7,084 nt of DNA, from contig JACDDG010000120.1 in NCBI GenBank assembly GCA_013817115.1, positions 1 through 7,084 of the forward strand, in the 5' to 3' direction. This DNA comes from Parachlamydiaceae bacterium (GTDB lineage: Bacteria > Chlamydiota > Chlamydiia > Chlamydiales > Parachlamydiaceae). Positions 1 to 6,418 of the stretch are shown one piece after another. The position numbers and the translations under genes were made by a program. The notes under the pieces are model-generated. The model was not told the DNA's origin and did no database searches. It worked only from the letters and a program-made list of their open reading frames with translations. How positions within the stretch are numbered: the stretch's first letter is position 1; each line of letters opens with the position of its first letter.

Positions 1-130
1 GTTTGATGCTTTGGCTGAGGCCTGAATGGGCCGGCATATTACAGCCCAGGTCGGAGTTGCGAACGCATGCGAGACACGCAGGCCTGGGACTTAAAAATAC
101 CTCGGGAGTCCTGTAAGGACGGCATAAAGT
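1..130. repeat. GC-rich, hairpin-rich REP-like repeat cluster (right end only)
   Basis: This stretch is much richer in G+C than the AT-rich DNA after it and is built from short stems. A GGCC/GGCC stem lies at 19-32. A stem of about 8 bp pairs 45-52 with 81-88 and contains an inner TGCG/CGCA pairing (58-61 with 77-80). A GTCCT/AGGAC stem with a 3-nt loop lies at 108-120. Two diverged head-to-tail copies of one unit are visible: CCTGAATGGGCCGGCATA at 21-38 and CCTGTAAGGACGGCATA at 110-126, 89 bp apart. Intergenic repeats of this general look (a CCTG..GG hairpin followed by GGCAT and a CCCAGG/CCTGGG stem) are familiar to me from planctomycete, verrucomicrobial and chlamydia-related genomes, sometimes linked to REP-associated Y1 transposases; that link is from memory. 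No transposase is present here. A 28-codon minus-strand reading frame crosses it but is not convincing as a gene. Confidence 0.6.
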
Positions 131-319
131 AATCGCGTAAATAGCAGTGCTTAGATTTCACCACAGTTCATTATAAAAAATATTCGGATTAGGTTGAGAT
201 GTTAGCATTTCAAAAAAAAATTGAGTCAAAAACATGAGTATAATACTGCAGCCAAATTTTCATGAGAGAGGCTTTGGTGTAAGAAAAAAAGTTTCAATGA
301 ATTTAAAAAAACAGTCACA
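131..319. other. AT-rich intergenic spacer, nothing recognised
   Basis: This spacer lies between the GC-rich repeat cluster and the stop codon of the minus-strand gene at 320-1426. It has A-runs at 173-179, 212-220 and 283-289, but I see no convincing stem followed by a T-run that would terminate the minus-strand gene. I find no tRNA or other RNA gene and no plausible coding frame. Confidence 0.6.
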
Positions 320-1426
320 TTATTGCTTATCCTGAGGCTTAATATCATATTTCCAAGCAGAATGCCACTTAAGAAATCTTAAGCGCATTTCAGAGATACT
401 CTGGAATAAATCAGCCCTCTCCACTGGAATGCAAGAATTAAAAATTAATAAAAAATCCGCATTGACTTCGTCAATTTCATTTGACTTCAGAATAGCTTCT
501 TCGGATTCATTATATTCAAATTCTTCAATAATTTTTTCCTCAAAGATCTCTTCATCATAATCAAACAGGTCTATCGATGATAATTTTCCAAAGGGACTAG
601 CCCAATCTAGATGTCCTCCAGATGATGTTAAAAAATGAGTAAATTCACCTGAAAATGCCATGTCAGATAAATCCTCGCAAAATGATAATTCAGAAAAAAC
701 CGAGTCGATTTCAGTCGAACAAAAACTTGATTGGGTAACAAAACTAATTCCACTGGAACTATCACTAGAATTCAATAAGGAATTAAAAGGACAAAAACAT
801 GGAAGTGTTTTTGCATATGCAGCAATTACCTGATATGTCCTCAAACACTCGCTCATGACTAATTCTTGAGAAATCTTTATTGTATTAATATCTTCCTCTG
901 AAGCATTATTTTTTAATAAGGTATAGTAATCTAAAGCATCAATTGCACTATTTTCATCCAGCTGATCACAATCGTAAACTTTTGGATCAAAATAATTATG
1001 CAAACTCAAAGGCACAAGATCCGGTAGAACTACCGGTTCAAAATTGTCATCAAAACAGCTTATGCAAAAATAATGAACTTTTTCGATTGGGAGTCTAGTC
1101 AACGGATCCACTACAAAAAAATCAGAGTGGGTAGGCAGATCTATTGTAGAATTGATTAAATCCCCTACTCTTTCGGCACTCTCATATATAAAAGCTCGAA
1201 GATACAGGGTGTCATAAATTTTATAAACTTTACTCTCTAGTTCTGCAACTGAGACTAAATAGTATGGTAGACCGGCTTTTTGAGCGGAGATAATATTATC
1301 TCTAAATGATGAATATGTGAAAGCTTCGTCATCATCTAACATTAAAACTTGAGGAAAATTTGGGTTAGAAAATAAGCCTGCTGGATTAAAGAGCGGAGCA
1401 GAACAAGTTTCATTTTGAATATTCAT
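320..1426 (-). CDS. Acidic hypothetical protein (368 aa), possible host-interaction protein
   Basis: I do not recognise this protein family. The frame is open for 368 codons from an ATG at 1426 and ends in TAA. The product is strongly acidic, with clusters DDDE at 31-34 and a Glu/Asp-rich stretch at about 287-324. A Ser-rich segment lies at 217-248 (LNSSDSSSG at 218-226). Ten Cys are spread along the chain, including CISC at 121-124 and CFC at 210-212. There is no signal peptide and no membrane segment. The most distinctive stretch is about 104-130, containing VDPLTRLPI at 106-114 followed by an aromatic/Cys run. A D-P-x-T-x-x-P-I core is reminiscent of U-box/RING-like E3 ligase domains that host-associated bacteria sometimes carry, but the match is short and I treat it as a hint only. 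There is no Shine-Dalgarno upstream; a possible promoter sits about 15 bp before the ATG. A long inverted repeat separates it from the next minus-strand orphan, so co-transcription is doubtful. A secreted effector role is speculation from context. Confidence 0.7.
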   Translation of the reverse strand: MNIQNETCSAPLFNPAGLFSNPNFPQVLMLDDDEAFTYSSFRDNIISAQKAGLPYYLVSVAELESKVYKIYDTLYLRAFIYESAERVGDLINSTIDLPTHSDFFVVDPLTRLPIEKVHYFCISCFDDNFEPVVLPDLVPLSLHNYFDPKVYDCDQLDENSAIDALDYYTLLKNNASEEDINTIKISQELVMSECLRTYQVIAAYAKTLPCFCPFNSLLNSSDSSSGISFVTQSSFCSTEIDSVFSELSFCEDLSDMAFSGEFTHFLTSSGGHLDWASPFGKLSSIDLFDYDEEIFEEKIIEEFEYNESEEAILKSNEIDEVNADFLLIFNSCIPVERADLFQSISEMRLRFLKWHSAWKYDIKPQDKQ

Positions 1427-1441
1427 TGGATTAATCTTGTT

Positions 1442-1470
1442 GTTATAAATTTGTATGTTTCAAAAGTCAC
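1442..1470 (-). promoter_or_regulatory. Candidate sigma70-type promoter for the acidic orphan gene
   Basis: Read on the minus strand, GTGACT (1465-1470, 4/6 to the -35 consensus) and TATAAC (1442-1447, 5/6 to the -10 consensus) are separated by exactly 17 bp. Transcription would start about 7 bp further on, giving a leader of only 8-9 nt before the ATG at 1426. This agrees with the absence of a Shine-Dalgarno sequence. In such AT-rich DNA a chance match is quite possible. Confidence 0.3.
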
Positions 1471-1505
1471 TTAAAATTGATTTTTGCTGCTGTGAACACT
1501 TCCAT

Positions 1506-1703
1506 GGCTCTGGGCTTTCGATTCAACTATTATAGCGAAGTGCGTTCAAATGTTGGATTTTTGGCTTTGAGAAAGCCCCGGGATTAAGCGATCAAAACGA
1601 CCCAATATTATAATATGGGGCTGTTTTTGATCGCTTAATTCCGGGAGCTTTCTCAAAGCCAAAAACCAACATTTGAACGCACTTCGGTATAACCCACAGA
1701 GCC
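1506..1703. repeat. Near-perfect long inverted repeat (MITE-like element or fused transposon ends)
   Basis: Arms 1536-1610 and 1612-1686 are reverse complements over about 75 bp each, with only a few differences (an extra A at 1557 and a CCCCGGG/CTCCCGGA difference near 1576-1582). The centre is the perfect palindrome ATATTATAATAT at 1605-1616, so there is practically no loop. Pairing continues outward as TTATA (1530-1534) with TATAA (1688-1692), and again as GGCTCTGGG (1506-1514) with CCCACAGAGCC (1693-1703); the left side carries about 15 extra bases between these blocks. Each arm also holds its own small hairpin (GGCTTT-GAG-AAAGCC at 1563-1577; GCTTT-CTC-AAAGC at 1647-1659). There is no coding capacity and no clear target-site duplication. 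A GGCTCTGT-type end is typical of several insertion-sequence families, so a non-autonomous MITE or two abutted ends of one element is the best reading. In RNA it would form a very stable hairpin and could end transcription of the upstream minus-strand gene, although no U-tract defines a classical terminator. Confidence 0.85.
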
Positions 1704-1792
1704 GACAGCGACAAAAGACAATAATAAGCGCGACTTAAATATTTCATTATATGTAGTGATTTTTAGACTCTAACAGACTAACGAAGTCCCTA

Positions 1793-3004
1793 TCACTTAT
1801 TTATGGTGGGAAATTCTACATAGCCATTTTGCTCATCTTCCTTAGGATTATGACGGTGGTCGCCATTAACTCGAATTTGAATTAACTCACCCCAAGTTCC
1901 CGCCTTTACTCCACCGGATAAACTATTAAAGTCTCTACCAAAATCTTTATAAAAACTATATCTAGAACTGCTGATTAAATCTTTAGGAGCCTCATCATTT
2001 GCATGATGAATTTTTACATAGATTTCAAAAGGATTTTTATTTGCTAAAAGCTTAGCACAATATGCACGTCGATTGTCCCTAGATGTAAATATGTTGTCAC
2101 TCATTAAGACAATTTCCAATGCATACTTTTTATTAAATCCATTATACCACATATCGTCTTTCAAATCTGAAATCATTTGAGTTCGTCCCCTAAAATCTGT
2201 TGTGGTAGAATTTATTGACTTTTGAGAAAATCTAAATTTTTTAATAAAATCAGAACTAACCTCTACAGCATAAGGAGGAAATGAAGTGGATCCAGACCAG
2301 CCACCATTTTCTGAAAAATTGTACCTCTGCCTTTCGAAATTCCGGTGGTTATATGGTTTATTGTTTGTATCAATTCGAGAATTGCTTGAACTGATTTGAT
2401 TGTTTTTTGGATTGAAATTTGGAACATGATTCGCTTTCGAATCTGAAACGATCTCTTTTCTATAATTTGAGTTGAAGTTATTTGAAGATGAGATGATTTC
2501 AACTCTTCGTTCATTCGAAAAAATTTCAATTGATTTTTTATTGTTACAGATACTTACTTTGGCTACATGTTCGATGCATGAAATTACTGAGTCATCTACA
2601 GGCTTAATCTCAACATTTTCAGTAGAAAAGCAATTTTTCTTGCATGGAGTTGCTTCGGCACACAAAGAATCGATAAACTTTTCCTTGTCAGAAAAATTTA
2701 AGCTACTTAAATCAACAATTTTATTATGACTAGCATGAGCTATTTCTTTCTTTTCACCGTCCAATGGTTTACTTATTGGAGCATTTTTTTTTATAGGTTT
2801 GTACCTGTCTAATTGATTTTGTTTCAGAATAGCATTTCCACGTGGCCCCATAGGATCACGCCTTGTGCTTATAATTCTTTCTTGAGCAATACTACTAGTC
2901 TGATTATTTTTTTGAGTATTACTCAAATCAGCCTGTTTATTGGCTTGGAAGTTTTTTTGATCAACATAAACTGTTGATGACTTCTGAGTGGTTGGCTGCA
3001 ACAT
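1793..3004 (-). CDS. Hypothetical protein with C-terminal ParB/sulfiredoxin-like (toxin-type) domain, candidate effector
   Basis: The 403-aa frame starts at ATG 3004; a TTG three codons upstream (3013) is the other option and I judge it less likely. Residue numbers here are for the ATG form. About residues 1-235 are low-complexity, rich in Ser, Asn, Lys and Gln and with little predicted fold. From about 250 the sequence becomes domain-like: FRFSQKSIN at 257-265, a short helix-like stretch, a hydrophobic strand YALEIVLM at 294-301, then FTSRDNRRAYCAK at 306-318, IYVKIH at 328-333 and TWGELIQIRVNG at 370-381. The order RFSQ-x-SI, I-x-V strand, FTS-x-DNRR and a final G-x-x-I-x-x-R strand matches what I remember of ParB/sulfiredoxin-fold domains found at the C-termini of polymorphic toxins and in host-associated bacteria. 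The function of that group is not firmly established, and a nuclease or nucleotide-dependent activity is only a guess. There is no classical signal peptide; a disordered Ser-rich N-terminus would suit type III secretion in a chlamydia. No adjacent immunity gene is evident. It diverges from rlmN and has a near-leaderless promoter candidate. Confidence 0.75.
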   Translation of the reverse strand: MLQPTTQKSSTVYVDQKNFQANKQADLSNTQKNNQTSSIAQERIISTRRDPMGPRGNAILKQNQLDRYKPIKKNAPISKPLDGEKKEIAHASHNKIVDLSSLNFSDKEKFIDSLCAEATPCKKNCFSTENVEIKPVDDSVISCIEHVAKVSICNNKKSIEIFSNERRVEIISSSNNFNSNYRKEIVSDSKANHVPNFNPKNNQISSSNSRIDTNNKPYNHRNFERQRYNFSENGGWSGSTSFPPYAVEVSSDFIKKFRFSQKSINSTTTDFRGRTQMISDLKDDMWYNGFNKKYALEIVLMSDNIFTSRDNRRAYCAKLLANKNPFEIYVKIHHANDEAPKDLISSSRYSFYKDFGRDFNSLSGGVKAGTWGELIQIRVNGDHRHNPKEDEQNGYVEFPTINK

Positions 3005-3015
3005 TTTTAACAACT

Positions 3016-3044
3016 ATTATTAAAACAAATTTATGTATTTTCAA
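3016..3044 (-). promoter_or_regulatory. Candidate sigma70-type promoter, near-leaderless, for the ParB-like orphan
   Basis: On the minus strand TTGAAA (3039-3044, 5/6) and AATAAT (3016-3021, 5/6) are spaced by exactly 17 bp. The expected start point, about 7-8 bp downstream, lies only some 3-5 nt before the ATG at 3004. It would exclude the TTG at 3013 from the mRNA, which supports the ATG start. There is no Shine-Dalgarno sequence, as expected for a leaderless message. The region is AT-rich, so the match needs experimental support. Confidence 0.35.
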
Positions 3045-3402
3045 AAAATTAACTCTACACTACAAAGTTCAATGCCTATAAGCCATGTAATCCCTTGAAT
3101 TTAAAATAATATTTAAATACTAGTGACAAAACATTCAGCCAACTTTATCTGTATAGAATTATATTTTAGCATAACCAGCATTTTTAATCAATCCTGAATT
3201 AATATTTTAATTATAGTTCACGTTGTCTTTCTCCTTATTTAACTGAATTTTATAAAACATCAACTTATAAAATAGAAATCTACCTATGGCTCTCCCATTC
3301 CCATACATGAAAGAAAAAGCCTAAAGCTCTCGGAGAAATGCCATTGATATGCTCAAAGATTATTACCCAGCCTTTTTATCTTGATTTACCAAGATATTAT
3401 TC
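3045..3402. other. Divergent AT-rich intergenic region
   Basis: This is the spacer between the minus-strand ParB-like orphan and the rlmN promoter. I see no tRNA, no strong hairpin with a T-run, and no start-to-stop reading frame of convincing length. A less AT-rich patch at about 3280-3375 has a start-less 31-codon open frame on the minus strand, rich in aromatic residues (GFFFHVWEWES near its end). It might be a decayed gene fragment but could equally be chance. Confidence 0.5.
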
Positions 3403-3431
3403 TAGAAAATATTCCAGAGTTGTGATACAAT
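3403..3431 (+). promoter_or_regulatory. Candidate sigma70-type promoter for rlmN-uvrC
   Basis: TAGAAA (3403-3408, 4/6 to the -35 consensus) and TACAAT (3426-3431, 5/6 to the -10 consensus) are 17 bp apart, with a TG a few bases before the -10 hexamer. A start near 3438 would give a leader of about 28 nt that contains the ribosome binding site before the ATG at 3466. No operator-like repeat is seen around it. Confidence 0.4.
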
Positions 3432-3454
3432 CAAAACTCTTGAACTTATAATTA

Positions 3455-3460
3455 AAGTGG
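3455..3460 (+). promoter_or_regulatory. Ribosome binding site deciding the rlmN start
   Basis: AAGTGG, a one-mismatch version of AAGGAGG-type Shine-Dalgarno sequences, ends 5 nt before the ATG at 3466. The upstream in-frame GTG at 3457 lies inside this site and so cannot use it, which favours the ATG. Confidence 0.45.
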
Positions 3461-3465
3461 TTAAA

Positions 3466-4545
3466 ATGGAAAATTTTTGCGAACTCTCCTTAGAAAAGCT
3501 CTCTACATGGCTTACTGAAGCTGGCCATGCGGCTTACAATGGAAAACAAATTTATAAATGGGTCTATGAAAAATTTGTGCTTCAGTGGGATGGAATGACG
3601 AATCTTAGTAAGGAACTTCGCGAAAAGTTATCAACAACTTTCCGCCTACCTGTTTTAGAATTTGTTAAAATGACGCCTTCTAATGACGGTGAAACTTACA
3701 AATTTCTTTGGAAAATGTCGGAAGGTTCTTTTGTTGAATCTGTTTTAATTCTTTCAGGGAATCGTCGGACAGTATGTGTATCCTCACAAGTAGGATGCCC
3801 GGTTCGTTGCGCATTTTGTGCTTCAGGAAAAAATGGATTTTTTCGTAATTTACGTCCTGCAGAAATTATTGAGCAAGTGCTGCAAATTAACGTTTGGCTA
3901 AAACAGCGCGACGAAAAAGTCACACATGTTGTCTTTATGGGAATGGGCGAACCGTTCAAAAACTACGACGCAGTCATCCAATCAATTCATCAATTAAGTG
4001 ATCCATTAGCTCTAGGAATCTCGCAAAGACGTATTACTGTTTCTACCGTTGGCATCACTGAAGGCATTCGCCGCTTCACACAAGAAGGACTTAAGGTCAG
4101 TCTTGTACTTTCATTGCATGCCCCGAATCAAAAAATTAGAGAAAAAATCATTCCTTATGCAAGAAAATATCCTTTGGATGAAATCTTGAAAACAATGGAT
4201 GAATTTGCGCTGAAGACTAAGCGGGATGTCACTTACGAATATATTTTGCTTGCAGGAATCAATGACCACCCTGACCACGCCTTCGAACTTGCAAACCTCC
4301 TTAGGGGACGTCAATGTACCGTGAACCTAATTCCTTATAATCCTGTTGCAGGCATCCGCTTGGTACGCCCAGAGCATAAAGCTATCAAACAATTCCGCAC
4401 GGTGTTATTCGGCTCTAAGGTCGTTAATACTTGTCGTTATACTAAGGGCGATGACATCGCGGCAGCGTGCGGGCAACTTGCATTAATGCAGAAAGAAGAG
4501 ACTGAGAAGAAAGAAGAAAATGAGGCTGAAAAAGCTGTAGGATAA
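3466..4545 (+). CDS. rlmN: Dual-specificity 23S rRNA/tRNA adenine-C2 methyltransferase RlmN (radical SAM)
   Basis: RlmN methylates C2 of A2503 in 23S rRNA at the peptidyl transferase centre and of A37 in a subset of tRNAs, supporting translational accuracy. The 359-aa product has the expected layout: an N-terminal accessory domain (about 1-95), then a radical-SAM barrel with the [4Fe-4S] motif C-x3-C-x2-C at C111, C115 and C118 and the SAM-binding GMGEP at 159-163. C104, seven residues before the cluster, corresponds to E. coli C118. C335 in GDDIAAACGQL (328-338) corresponds to the methyl-carrying C355. All key residues are present, so it should be active. The usual TRGDDI is TKGDDI here. A short Lys/Glu-rich tail (343-359) follows the conserved core. 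ATG 3466 is chosen over the in-frame GTG at 3457 because AAGTGG sits 5 nt upstream. uvrC follows after 37 bp on the same strand with no terminator, so the two are probably co-transcribed. Cfr, a paralogue that methylates C8, is unlikely given the RlmN-type GDDI..ACGQL end and the housekeeping context. Confidence 0.96.
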   Translation: MENFCELSLEKLSTWLTEAGHAAYNGKQIYKWVYEKFVLQWDGMTNLSKELREKLSTTFRLPVLEFVKMTPSNDGETYKFLWKMSEGSFVESVLILSGNRRTVCVSSQVGCPVRCAFCASGKNGFFRNLRPAEIIEQVLQINVWLKQRDEKVTHVVFMGMGEPFKNYDAVIQSIHQLSDPLALGISQRRITVSTVGITEGIRRFTQEGLKVSLVLSLHAPNQKIREKIIPYARKYPLDEILKTMDEFALKTKRDVTYEYILLAGINDHPDHAFELANLLRGRQCTVNLIPYNPVAGIRLVRPEHKAIKQFRTVLFGSKVVNTCRYTKGDDIAAACGQLALMQKEETEKKEENEAEKAVG

Positions 4546-4582
4546 GCCGCAACAATTGTCATCACGTGCACTCGAGTAAAAT

Positions 4583-6418
4583 ATGCCGTTTGATCAAAAG
4601 AAACTAGAGGCATATCCCCTTCTGCCGGGGGTATACCTAATGAAAAACAGCACTGATCATGTCATTTATGTGGGTAAAGCTAACAGCTTACGTCTGCGTT
4701 TAAAGCAATATTTTTCCGATGGGGGCGATGGCCGTCAAATGATTCCTTCGCTGATTTCGAAAATTGAGGCAATTGAAACAATTGTCGTATCATCTGAAAA
4801 AGAAGCTCTCCTCCTTGAAAACACCCTTATCAAGCGCTATAAACCTAAATTTAACGCTCTCCTAAAAGACGATAAAACTTATATTGCTTTAAAGCTTAGT
4901 TACCGGGATCAATGGCCAATGCTTCAATTGGTTCGCTACAAAGTAAAACCGGAATCTAATGCCTATTATTTTGGACCTTACACCAGCGCAGTTTCTGCCC
5001 GAGCTACTTTCGACCTTTTAAATCACTTATTCCCTTTGCGTCAATGTTCCGACAAAGAATTTTTACGTCGTACACGCCCTTGTATTCTTTATGACATGAA
5101 ACGCTGTTGTGCTCCTTGTGTTGGGAAATGCACTAAAGAAGAATATAATGAATATGTCCAAGGCACCATTCGTTTTTTAAAAGGCCAAGATAAAGAGGTC
5201 CTTGCTGAAATCAAAGCAGAATTATATAAGGCTTCCGAAGCATTAGAGTTTGAGCGAGCTGGAATGCTGTATAAAAAGATTCAACAGATTGAAAACACGC
5301 TTGAAAAACAAAGGGTCGATAAACCATGCGGGGTCGACACTGATGTATTAGCAATCTTTAGACAGGCTGATGAAGTCATTATCTGCCAACTCATTTTTCG
5401 GCAAGGAACACTGACCACTTCAAAAATCTATAATTTCTCTCAGATTGCACAAGATGATGAAGAATTATTAGAATCTTTTCTGCTGCAACATTATGAGATA
5501 ATCTCTGCACTACCCGATGAAATTCTAATTCCTATAGAGCTTTCAGACGCTAAAGCAATTTCGGAAATCATTTCTTCAGACAGAAAAAGTAAAGTTTCTT
5601 TTAGCGTACCTTTGCGCGGAGAAAGAAAAGCTCTTTTGGCTATGGCTTACACTAACGCTGAGGCTGCATTTAGGCAACATAAAGATGTCGAGAGCATGCT
5701 TCAACGCACTTTACTTGAAATGCAAGAACGTCTCCATCTTAAAAATTATCCACGCCGCATTGAATGCTTTGATAACTCCAATCTTTCAGGAAGCGAACCA
5801 GTCTCCTCTCTCGTAGCCTATACAGAAGGTCGCAAAGATTCCAATCGCTACCGTGTTTATAAAATTAAGACTGCCGAAGGAAGTGATGATTATGGTGCCA
5901 TGCGCGAGGTTCTAGAAAGGAGATTTAAAAAAGGCAAAGAAGAGAATGATTTGCCAGATTTGCTTATCGTAGATGGAGGAAAGGGGCATCTGAATTGTGC
6001 AATAGATATATTGCGCGTGCTAGATATCGTAACGATCGACCTGATCGGTGTAGCTAAAGAAGAAGGTCGTCATGATAAAGGGGCAACTCAAGAGCAAATC
6101 TTTCTGCCAAATATTAAGGATCCCATAATTCTTAGATCGAATTCACCGATCCTTTTTCTTTTGCAGCAAATCCGCGATGAGGCACACCGGCGAGCAATCA
6201 ACTTTCATCGCCATCGTAGATCTAAAAAACTCATCAAAAGCTCTTTAGATGACATCAAAGGAATTGGTCCGGCTAAACGGAAGTTGCTATTAAACCATTT
6301 TGGAAGTGTAAAAAAGCTTAAAGAAGCTACATTGGAAGAGCTTAAATCTGTTAAAGGGCTTAGTCAAGCTAATATAAATGCAATTGTAGCCATACATCAT
6401 CCTGAGTGGTTAGCTTAG
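4583..6418 (+). CDS. uvrC: UvrABC system protein C, excinuclease subunit
   Basis: UvrC makes both incisions around a lesion after UvrA and UvrB have located it, in cytoplasmic nucleotide excision repair. The 611-aa protein is full length with every domain in order. The GIY-YIG nuclease (about 12-92) makes the 3' cut and has PGVY 15-18, YVGK 29-32, R39 and E79 (T. maritima R39 and E76). A Cys-rich region (C155, C167, C175, C179) matches the [4Fe-4S] ligands described for E. coli UvrC. A UVR motif that contacts UvrB lies at about 203-240. The RNase H-like nuclease that makes the 5' cut has D397 in ECFDNSN, D464 in LIVDGGKG and H535 in RDEAHRRAI. Tandem helix-hairpin-helix DNA-binding motifs occupy about 555-602 (KGIGPAKR, VKGLS). 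The start ATG is preceded by GAG at 4574-4576, six nt before it, a weak Shine-Dalgarno. It lies 37 bp after rlmN, probably in one transcript. Its last 9 bp overlap the end of the convergent transporter gene. No catalytic residue is missing. Confidence 0.97.
   Translation: MPFDQKKLEAYPLLPGVYLMKNSTDHVIYVGKANSLRLRLKQYFSDGGDGRQMIPSLISKIEAIETIVVSSEKEALLLENTLIKRYKPKFNALLKDDKTYIALKLSYRDQWPMLQLVRYKVKPESNAYYFGPYTSAVSARATFDLLNHLFPLRQCSDKEFLRRTRPCILYDMKRCCAPCVGKCTKEEYNEYVQGTIRFLKGQDKEVLAEIKAELYKASEALEFERAGMLYKKIQQIENTLEKQRVDKPCGVDTDVLAIFRQADEVIICQLIFRQGTLTTSKIYNFSQIAQDDEELLESFLLQHYEIISALPDEILIPIELSDAKAISEIISSDRKSKVSFSVPLRGERKALLAMAYTNAEAAFRQHKDVESMLQRTLLEMQERLHLKNYPRRIECFDNSNLSGSEPVSSLVAYTEGRKDSNRYRVYKIKTAEGSDDYGAMREVLERRFKKGKEENDLPDLLIVDGGKGHLNCAIDILRVLDIVTIDLIGVAKEEGRHDKGATQEQIFLPNIKDPIILRSNSPILFLLQQIRDEAHRRAINFHRHRRSKKLIKSSLDDIKGIGPAKRKLLLNHFGSVKKLKEATLEELKSVKGLSQANINAIVAIHHPEWLA

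Noticed and set aside
42..125. 28-codon minus-strand frame in the repeat island
   Set aside because: It coincides exactly with the hairpin-rich repeat; such small frames in repeats are usually spurious.
1506..1703. CRISPR array or tRNA at the palindrome
   Set aside because: There is a single inverted repeat, not direct repeats with spacers, and no cloverleaf can be drawn.
2263..2529. Minus-strand frame of 88 codons inside the ParB-like orphan
   Set aside because: It overlaps the longer 403-aa frame in another phase, in an AT-rich low-complexity stretch, and has no domain-like features.
2472..2729. Plus-strand frame of 85 codons antisense to the ParB-like orphan
   Set aside because: It is antisense to a better-supported gene, with no ribosome binding site and no recognisable motif.
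3005..3013. Extension of the ParB-like orphan to a TTG start at 3013
   Set aside because: It adds only three residues, TTG is a rare start, and the candidate promoter would start transcription downstream of it.
3457..3465. Extension of rlmN to a GTG start at 3457
   Set aside because: The GTG lies within the AAGTGG ribosome binding site that serves the ATG at 3466; the family's N-terminus does not need the extra residues.
3696..4314. Two minus-strand frames (87 and 67 codons) antisense to rlmN
   Set aside because: They are shadows of the strongly conserved RlmN coding sequence and have no independent support.
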